DNA of 5,524 nt from Clostridia bacterium (GTDB lineage Bacteria > Bacillota > Clostridia > Peptostreptococcales > Anaerovoracaceae): positions 1 to 5,524 of the forward strand of contig CAAEEE010000188.1 in the NCBI GenBank assembly GCA_900754805.1. The letters run 5' to 3'. Both the position numbers and the translations under genes were made by a program. The notes under the pieces are model-generated. The model saw only the letters and a program-made list of their open reading frames with translations. It searched no databases and was not told where the DNA came from. Below, piece after piece: positions 1-4,568 of the stretch; the first letter of the stretch is position 1; the number at the start of each line of letters is the position of its first letter.

Positions 1-652
1 GCTCGACGAAATGTTTAAGGCGAACATGACAAATTTCAAGCAGCTTTCCTTATACATTGTAGCCGGCAAGAAAAAACTTGAAGAAGTGCAGAGCGTAACA
101 ATCCCGGCACTGAAAGCAAAAGCAGCTGAGACCGGCGCAATGGAAGACGCACAGGCGGCAAACGACCTTTCCAACCTTGCAAACAGATTTGAAAAGAAAC
201 TGCATGACCTTGACCTGACCAGAACCGTTTCCCTGCAGATGGGACCGCAGATCAGACTCATTCAGAACAACGACACGATGATGGTTGAAAAAATCCAGAC
301 AGCAATCCTCAACACGATTCCTCTCTGGAAGAGCCAGATGGTGCTTGCTCTTGGCCTTGCACACAGTGAACAGGCGATGAAGGCACAGCAGGCGGTTTCC
401 GACACGACAAACGAACTGCTCAAAAAGAATGCAAAACTTCTTAAGGATACAACTGTTGGAATCGCTGAGGAGTCCGAACGCGGAATCGTAGATGTTGAAA
501 CCCTCAAGCATACAAATCAGATGCTCATCGATACTTTGGACGAAGTTGTAAGAATTCAGAATGAAGGAAGACAGAAGCGCAAAGCAGCGGAAGTGGAACT
601 TCTGAATATTGAAAATCAGCTGAAAGAAAAGATGCTTGAGTTCAAAGGATAA
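1..652 (+). CDS. telA: Toxic anion resistance protein, TelA/KlaA family (5' end outside window)
   Basis: This is the C-terminal part of a TelA-family protein. The reading frame is open from base 2 to the TAA at 650-652, giving 216 visible codons, whereas family members are usually about 350-400 residues. The frame reads LDEM before the first visible Met (base 11), which matches an internal TelA segment, so that ATG is not the start. Family-like stretches are NFKQLSLYIVAGKKKLEE, the Leu/Gln-rich MGPQIRLIQNND, and the helical region ending VRIQNEGRQKRKAAEVEL. The protein is soluble and largely alpha-helical, probably coiled coil, with no membrane segment in the visible part. TelA proteins were named for tellurite resistance, but chromosomal homologues (for example Bacillus subtilis YaaN, next to xpaC) are better seen as envelope-stress proteins of unclear mechanism. 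It is followed after 5 bases by a LemA-like gene and then a TPM-domain gene, a neighbourhood I recall from clostridia. The family call is firm; the substrate or role is unknown. Confidence 0.93.
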   Translation, partial: LDEMFKANMTNFKQLSLYIVAGKKKLEEVQSVTIPALKAKAAETGAMEDAQAANDLSNLANRFEKKLHDLDLTRTVSLQMGPQIRLIQNNDTMMVEKIQTAILNTIPLWKSQMVLALGLAHSEQAMKAQQAVSDTTNELLKKNAKLLKDTTVGIAEESERGIVDVETLKHTNQMLIDTLDEVVRIQNEGRQKRKAAEVELLNIENQLKEKMLEFKG

Positions 653-657
653 AAAAC

Positions 658-1209
658 ATGAAAATATTGGAAAATAAGGTTGTCTGCATCATTTTGATGG
701 CCGTTTTGATTGCCGGAGGTTTTCTGCTCGGTGGTTACAAGGGTCTTGCGGGACAGTATCAGAAGGCGGAGAATGTCTTTTTCCTCGGTGAGGACGGGGA
801 CGGCATCTGTGTGGCAAACGACATGGCGGAGTGCGCAAGCTGCCTTACAAACATGCAGACAGTTGCGAAGAAATATCTCCCGAAAGGCGACGGCGCATTG
901 AAATCGGCATCCGCATCGCTCAACGATTATACGCAGGCAGAGGGCGATATCCGTGCTTTGTTTGCGGCAAATTCCCGGATGGACGTGGCGATGGCAGCAC
1001 TTTATCAGGCACTGGACGATAAGGCGCTTTCGACTAATGACGAGAAATACCGAGAGCGGCTTTATGCGGACTTCAACTCGCGAAACGACACGATCAGCCA
1101 TGATCCGTATTACAAATATGCGGCGGAATATAATGAGATACTGAAGCATTTCCCGGCAAACGTAATTGCGGGGTTGACGCCTGCGAAGACTGCGGCAATC
1201 ATGCGATAG
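658..1209 (+). CDS. LemA-like membrane-anchored protein
   Basis: A 183-residue protein with one N-terminal membrane helix (about residues 8-27) that acts as an uncleaved anchor or signal, followed by a helical domain. The end of the protein (about 150-178), with YNEILKHFPANVIAGLTPAK, resembles the closing helix of LemA proteins (FN..L..FP.N..A...G.K), so I call it a divergent LemA relative. A canonical LemA N-terminal signature is not obvious. The start is supported by AAAGGA at 644-649, 8 bases before the ATG and inside the end of telA, which suggests translational coupling. Three cysteines (C51, C59, C62) cluster just after the membrane helix. LemA proteins are small membrane proteins of unknown biochemistry that often sit beside TPM-domain genes, as here. 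The sequence shows no catalytic motif, and the function is not known. Confidence 0.75.
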   Translation: MKILENKVVCIILMAVLIAGGFLLGGYKGLAGQYQKAENVFFLGEDGDGICVANDMAECASCLTNMQTVAKKYLPKGDGALKSASASLNDYTQAEGDIRALFAANSRMDVAMAALYQALDDKALSTNDEKYRERLYADFNSRNDTISHDPYYKYAAEYNEILKHFPANVIAGLTPAKTAAIMR

Positions 1210-1227
1210 AGACGGCAAGAGAAGCGA

Positions 1228-1262
1228 TAGAAACAGATGCAGCAGAGAGGTAGAAACAGATG
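1228..1262. repeat. 12-base direct repeat at the TPM gene start
   Basis: TAGAAACAGATG occurs at 1228-1239 and again at 1251-1262, the second copy ending in the start codon of the TPM gene. The offset is 23 bases. Only the second copy has a good Shine-Dalgarno sequence in front (AGAGAGG, 1244-1250). The first ATG (1237) is out of frame and opens an 8-codon frame ending TGA at 1261-1263. This looks like a small local duplication of a translation start; a function is not shown. Confidence 0.6.
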
Positions 1263-2150
1263 AAAAAAAGACTGACAGCGGTTTTGCTGATTGCGGTTTT
1301 GATATTAATATTTGGATGCGGAAGTGCGTTTGCAAGCATTCCGGACGCGCCGAATCCGTTTTATGCGGCGGATTTTGCGAATGTGCTGAACACGGATACG
1401 GAGGATTACATAATTGAGCAGAACGGCATACTCGAAAAATTCTGTGGGGCACAGATTGTCGTGGTTACAACGAATTTCCTCGACGGAATGGACATCGAGG
1501 ATTATGCCTATAAGCTTTTCAACGATTGGGGAATCGGCGATGAGGACGAGAATAACGGGGTTCTGCTTCTGCTTGTAACCGGTGAGGAAAACTACTGGTG
1601 CATGCAGGGCAAAGGGCTCGAAAAGGTTCTCACAAGCGGCGACATTGACGAAATCCTTTATGACAATTTGGAGGAAGATTTCGCGGATGAAAACTACAAT
1701 GCAGGAGTATTAAAAACCTTTGACGTATTGTACGATACGGTATACGAATACTATAGCGGTACAGCTTCGGACAGCAATGACGACGCGGACTTTTCGCTTG
1801 ACGGCGGAAAAATTTTCGGTATTCTTGTCAAAATCGTGATTGCAGTCATCGTAATCGTTGTAATTCTGATTATTATCAGCTCATTCAGCGGCGGTTCGGG
1901 CAGAGGCTACGGAAGCGGCGGAACTCGCAGGAAACGCAGACCAAGCGGCGGAAGCGGCACTATTATCATTCCGCCAAGCACCGGACGACATAAAACTCCT
2001 ATGACGGGAAGCCGTCCGTCTGCACCAAGACGCTCTTCTTCCTCCAGCAGCCGCTCATCGTTTGGCAGCGGAAGCCGTCCATCCTCAGGAAGCGGACACG
2101 GAGGCGGAGGCAGGAGTCGCGGAGGCGGAGCCGGCCGCAGAGGCAGATAA
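1260..2150 (+). CDS. Exported TPM-domain protein with Gly/Ser/Arg-rich C-terminal tail
   Basis: A 296-residue envelope protein. Residues 1-26 are a signal peptide (MKKR, hydrophobic core, AFA before Ser26). GC at 19-20 is a weak lipobox look-alike, with Phe at -2, so signal peptidase I cleavage is favoured. Residues about 30-162 form a TPM domain: FYAADFANVLN near its start, QIVVVTTN in a beta strand, and the hallmark WGIGDEDENNGVLLLL at 90-105, then the acidic SGDIDEILYDNLEEDF. A membrane helix follows at about 186-207 (IVIAVIVIVVILIII). Residues 211-296 are low-complexity Gly/Ser with 16 Arg, 2 Lys and no acidic residue, ending GGGRSRGGGAGRRGR; such tails occur in TPM proteins of the YgcG type. 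The topology places the TPM domain outside and the tail in the cytoplasm. TPM domains have been linked to acid phosphatase activity in plant TLP18.3 and to photosystem II repair, but bacterial roles are unclear. AGAGAGG at 1244-1250 supports this start. Probably co-transcribed with the two upstream genes. Confidence 0.9.
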   Translation: MKKRLTAVLLIAVLILIFGCGSAFASIPDAPNPFYAADFANVLNTDTEDYIIEQNGILEKFCGAQIVVVTTNFLDGMDIEDYAYKLFNDWGIGDEDENNGVLLLLVTGEENYWCMQGKGLEKVLTSGDIDEILYDNLEEDFADENYNAGVLKTFDVLYDTVYEYYSGTASDSNDDADFSLDGGKIFGILVKIVIAVIVIVVILIIISSFSGGSGRGYGSGGTRRKRRPSGGSGTIIIPPSTGRHKTPMTGSRPSAPRRSSSSSSRSSFGSGSRPSSGSGHGGGGRSRGGGAGRRGR

Positions 2151-2218
2151 GAAAAATACTTTTACTAATCAATCGAAAAAAGACATTATAATTTTTTTGT
2201 ATAAGACAGACTCTGCCC

Positions 2219-2247
2219 TTGACTTCAACAGAATCCGGCATTATAAT
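2219..2247 (+). promoter_or_regulatory. Sigma-70/SigA-type promoter of the cobalamin-riboswitch operon
   Basis: TTGACT (2219-2224, five of six consensus bases) is followed by 17 bases and a perfect TATAAT (2242-2247). Transcription should start near 2254-2257, which puts the first aptamer helix within about 10-20 bases of the 5' end, a normal arrangement. No other -35/-10 pair of this quality is seen in the gap. Confidence 0.8.
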
Positions 2248-2263
2248 GTATTCGTCATTGAAA

Positions 2264-2442
2264 ATTTAATCTAACCAGTGCTTCTTCGGAAGGTAATAGG
2301 AAACCGGGTGCAATTCCCGGGCGGTCCCAGCCACTGTAACGGAGGATTCACCTGTAATATGTCATTGAGCGGATTTTCGCTTGAGAAGGCGCAGTGTGGA
2401 GACGATATCGAAGTCAGGAAACCTGCTGGCCAAGAGTTTGAT
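2264..2442 (+). promoter_or_regulatory. Cobalamin (adenosylcobalamin-class) riboswitch aptamer
   Basis: The conserved parts of a cobalamin riboswitch are present in order. TAATAGGAAACCGGGTG (2294-2310) and ATTCCCGG (2313-2320) form a CCGGG/CCCGG hairpin. The B12-box core GGTCCCAGCCACTGTAA follows (2323-2339), then a variable peripheral arm (2341-2409), then AAGTCAGGAAACCTGC (2411-2426). The closing helix can pair CCAG (2275-2278) with CTGG (2426-2429). A weak, imperfect outer helix P1 is possible between 2264-2272 and 2433-2442. These RNAs bind coenzyme B12 or other cobalamins and usually repress corrinoid uptake or synthesis genes. The target here is the exported CbiK gene, 200 bases downstream. 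Exact edges are by eye; the class assignment is strong. Confidence 0.93.
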
Positions 2443-2547
2443 AGGAGCTTCTGCAGAAAGTATCCGTCGGACAAGCATTTTTGCACGGAGAGCTTTAGTT
2501 TTATTTTTTTGAAACTGAGGGGGCTTATCGTACATACCAAACTCTTG
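2431..2547 (+). promoter_or_regulatory. Antiterminator helix of the riboswitch
   Basis: CAAGAGTTTG (2431-2440), directly after the aptamer core, is the exact reverse complement of CAAACTCTTG (2538-2547). Four more pairs are possible just inside this helix (GATA 2440-2443 with TATC 2526-2529, sharing base 2440, so only in part at the same time). The 2538-2547 segment contains most of the 5' side of the terminator stem, so the two structures cannot coexist. The 2431-2440 segment copies the terminator's own 3' strand (CAAGAGTTT at 2564-2572). Pairing is read directly; the switching order is inference. Confidence 0.7.
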
Positions 2548-2575
2548 CTTAGAACATATTAGGCAAGAGTTTTTT
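2539..2575 (+). terminator. Riboswitch-controlled intrinsic terminator
   Basis: ACTCTTGCTT (2541-2550) pairs with AGGCAAGAGT (2561-2570), with one G-U pair and a 10-base loop, and can extend by two A-U pairs (2539-2540 with 2571-2572). The 3' arm runs into a tract of six T (2570-2575). It lies 65 bases before the chelatase start codon, so termination here would prevent expression of the whole downstream unit. Confidence 0.87.
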
Positions 2576-2639
2576 CACTCTTCGAAGCTGCTTAGATTAA
2601 ATGCATTAGAATTATTATGAAAGAGAGGAAGAAGCATCA

Positions 2640-4517
2640 ATGAACAGAAAGAAATTTTTATCATTAGCATTGACTGTTGCGTTGACAGCGACGATGGGAA
2701 CCACATCCTTCGCGTTTGCAGATACGACCGCAGCAGACACCAAAGCACCGACTACCGCAGCAACAACTGCAGCTGCCGCTGTATCTACAGAAAAAGCGAC
2801 AGACATCATCACAGACCTTGGCATGTTCTCGCCTGCTAAGGGTACAACAAAAGTAGAAATTGACAAGATTACAGGAAAAGCAAAAATTACTTTTTCCGTT
2901 ACACCACAGGCAAGACAATATACGAAGCTTGCATTGGCAGAACAGACAAAGTCAGATAAAGAAAAAGAAAAGAACGCAGTCGCTGCAACCGTAACGCCGG
3001 TAACCCAGGATGGCAAAACCAAGTATGCGAGCACTTTCACATTTGAAATTTCTGCCGCAGAGCTTGGCAAGCAGATTCCAATCAGTATGTATCAGGTATT
3101 CACGAAGTCCACAGGCGAAAAGATTGACGGCTGGCACAATTTCGAAAGTCAGCACTATCTGACCGTAAAGTTCACACCGGAAGTTGTAACAAACCTGACC
3201 AGTGCCATCTACTATCAGGAAAGAACCGAAGGCACTGACGTGCTCTGCGAAGCAGCAGGCAGAGGCTGGAACAGCCTGACAGATGCTGAAAAGAAAGCAG
3301 TCACCGGTTTCGCTTACTATCTGGAAGAAAATGAAGAAAAGGGCGGCTATGAATACTTTGCAGAAGATACCGGCGATGCCTCCAAAGACAACCCTTTGAA
3401 CCAGGACAAGATTGGCAGCTACGAAATTCTGGTGGGCAGCTTCGGTACCAGCTACAATGATAACCGTGTAGCAACCATCGGTGCAATCGAAAAAGCAATC
3501 CAGAAAGCAGTTCCAAACTTCTCCGTAAGAAGAGGATTCACTGCACAGATCATCATCAATCACATTCAGGCAAGAGATAACGAAAAGATCGACAACGTAG
3601 AGCAGGCAGTTGAAAGAGCCATCAAGAACAAAGTGCAGGTTCTGGTTGTACAGCCGACAACGCTGATGAGCGGTGCTGAATTCGATGAACTGAAAGAAAC
3701 GGTTCAGAAATACGAAAGCAAGTTCAAACAGGTAATTTATTCTACACCAATTTGTGATACAGATGCTGACAGAACAACAGTATGCGAAGCTGTTTACAAA
3801 GATGTTGCTGCAAAAGCAGGATTTGAAACTGCAGATGCTGCAAAGGCTTCCAAGGATACCGCATTCGTATTCATGGGTCACGGAACTTCCCACTCCGCAA
3901 AACAGCTTTACACTCAGCTGCAGGAAAAGATGACTGCACAGGGTTACACTAATGCTTTCATCGGTACCGTAGAAGGTAATCCGGAAACCACTTCCTTAGA
4001 AGCTGTTCTGGAAGCAGTCAAGAAAGCCGGCTATAAGAAAGTTGTTCTTCGTCCGATGATGGTTGTTGCAGGTGACCACGCAAACAATGACATGGCTGGC
4101 GAAGAGGATTCCTGGGCTGCTGCATTCAAGACTGCAGGCTTCGAAGTATCTTCTCAGATCATCGGTCTGGGCGAACTGAAAGAAGTACAGGATATCGCTG
4201 TTGCACATGTAAAAGCAGCAGTGAAGAAAGCAGCCGTTGCGAAGAACACAACTTGCAAGCTGACAGCAGGTACAAAGAAGATGACCATTGCAATCACTGC
4301 TAAGAGCGGCATGTCCGGCTATCAGTACAGATATGCAACGACAAAGAGCGGTCTTACAAAGGCTTCCATCAAGACAACGACTTCCAAGAAAGTAACCGTA
4401 AAGAAGCTGAAAGCTAAAAAGAACTACTATGTTCAGGTAAGAACATACAAGAAGACTGCAACAGGCAAGAAAGTTTACTCCGCATGGAGCACAGCAAAGA
4501 AAGTCAAAGTAAAATAG
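2640..4517 (+). CDS. cbiK: Exported CbiK-type cobaltochelatase with N-terminal Trp-His domain and C-terminal Fn3-like module
   Basis: A 625-residue secreted multidomain protein. Residues 1-27 are a signal peptide (MNRKK, hydrophobic core, AFA before Asp28), then a Thr/Ala-rich linker (28-50). Residues about 58-180 form a beta-rich domain ending with GWHNF (W165, H166), similar to the domain in the next gene. Residues about 183-255 are a helical, acidic linker. Residues 258-530 are a full CbiK domain of about 270 residues, close to the whole length of Salmonella CbiK: LVGSFGTSYNDNR, VRRGFTAQIII, VVQPTTLMSG, FMGHGTSHSA, GTVEGNPE, MVVAGDHANNDM. By alignment to recalled Salmonella CbiK, the metal ligands E89/H145/E175/H207 correspond to E347/H414/E445/H480. 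Residues about 536-625 are a Lys-rich Fn3-like module (GYQYRYATT, YYVQVRTY, YSAWS). No LPXTG or membrane anchor is seen. CbiK inserts Co2+ into sirohydrochlorin in anaerobic B12 synthesis, normally in the cytoplasm. Exported relatives exist (Desulfovibrio CbiKP; Porphyromonas IhtB, proposed to act on haem). GAGAGG at 2623-2628 supports the start. Domain call firm; natural substrate uncertain. Confidence 0.92.
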   Translation: MNRKKFLSLALTVALTATMGTTSFAFADTTAADTKAPTTAATTAAAAVSTEKATDIITDLGMFSPAKGTTKVEIDKITGKAKITFSVTPQARQYTKLALAEQTKSDKEKEKNAVAATVTPVTQDGKTKYASTFTFEISAAELGKQIPISMYQVFTKSTGEKIDGWHNFESQHYLTVKFTPEVVTNLTSAIYYQERTEGTDVLCEAAGRGWNSLTDAEKKAVTGFAYYLEENEEKGGYEYFAEDTGDASKDNPLNQDKIGSYEILVGSFGTSYNDNRVATIGAIEKAIQKAVPNFSVRRGFTAQIIINHIQARDNEKIDNVEQAVERAIKNKVQVLVVQPTTLMSGAEFDELKETVQKYESKFKQVIYSTPICDTDADRTTVCEAVYKDVAAKAGFETADAAKASKDTAFVFMGHGTSHSAKQLYTQLQEKMTAQGYTNAFIGTVEGNPETTSLEAVLEAVKKAGYKKVVLRPMMVVAGDHANNDMAGEEDSWAAAFKTAGFEVSSQIIGLGELKEVQDIAVAHVKAAVKKAAVAKNTTCKLTAGTKKMTIAITAKSGMSGYQYRYATTKSGLTKASIKTTTSKKVTVKKLKAKKNYYVQVRTYKKTATGKKVYSAWSTAKKVKVK

Positions 4518-4526
4518 TTTGAAGAA

Positions 4527-4552
4527 GGGCAGGCAGTTTGCCTGCCCGTTTT
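4527..4552 (+). terminator. GC-rich hairpin with short T tract between the two exported-protein genes
   Basis: GGGCAGGC (4527-4534) and GCCTGCCC (4540-4547) form a perfect 8-base-pair stem with loop AGTTT, followed by GTTTT (4548-4552). It starts 10 bases after the chelatase stop. The T tract is short, and the ribosome binding site of the next gene (TGAGG, 4556-4560) follows at once, leaving no room for a separate promoter after the hairpin. It is either a leaky terminator that lowers expression of the second gene or a 3'-end stabilising structure. Confidence 0.65.
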
Positions 4553-4568
4553 ACATGAGGAAAAGACT

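Larger units (their letters stand above)
2151..2639 (+). other. 489-base regulatory intergenic region and mRNA leader
   Basis: No protein gene is supported here. In order it holds an A/T-rich spacer after the TPM stop (2151-2218), a promoter (2219-2247), a cobalamin riboswitch aptamer (about 2264-2442), a linker with two small potential hairpins (about 2463-2489 and 2493-2520), an intrinsic terminator (2539-2575), and the ribosome binding site of the chelatase gene (GAGAGG, 2623-2628). The open frame that crosses the aptamer (2278-2562) has no ribosome binding site and is a by-product of the structured RNA. Confidence 0.85.

Noticed and set aside
616..1452. Minus-strand open frame across the LemA-like gene and the start of the TPM gene
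   Set aside because: It overlaps two supported + strand genes and has a composition typical of antisense translation, with no family resemblance.
2016..2146. Repetitive AGC/GGC/GGA-rich DNA as a tandem repeat or recombination site
   Set aside because: It is in-frame low-complexity coding sequence for the Gly/Ser/Arg tail, without a regular repeat unit.
2187..2192. A second TATAAT as an additional promoter
   Set aside because: No acceptable -35 lies 16-18 bases upstream; the pair at 2219-2247 is far better and well placed for the riboswitch.
2176..2198. A6 and T7 runs after the TPM gene as a terminator
   Set aside because: The only possible stem is A-U pairs with a 10-base loop and no G-C pairs, too weak to call an intrinsic terminator.
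2493..2520. Hairpin with a seven-T loop as a second terminator
   Set aside because: The T run (2504-2510) is in the loop rather than after the stem, and the stem has several G-U pairs; it does not fit an intrinsic terminator.
2278..2562. Plus-strand open frame of 94 codons inside the leader
   Set aside because: It lies on the riboswitch aptamer and terminator, has no ribosome binding site, and its sequence is explained by conserved RNA structure.
2615..3070. Minus-strand frame opposite the chelatase signal peptide, rich in Ala/Val
   Set aside because: The Ala/Val runs arise from GCA/ACA/GCT codons read backwards in the Thr/Ala-rich linker; there is no start context.
2952..3893. Long open frame on the minus strand opposite the chelatase gene
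   Set aside because: It is Cys/Phe-rich, has no recognisable domain or ribosome binding site, and mirrors the Ala/Lys/Glu codons of a well-supported gene on the + strand.
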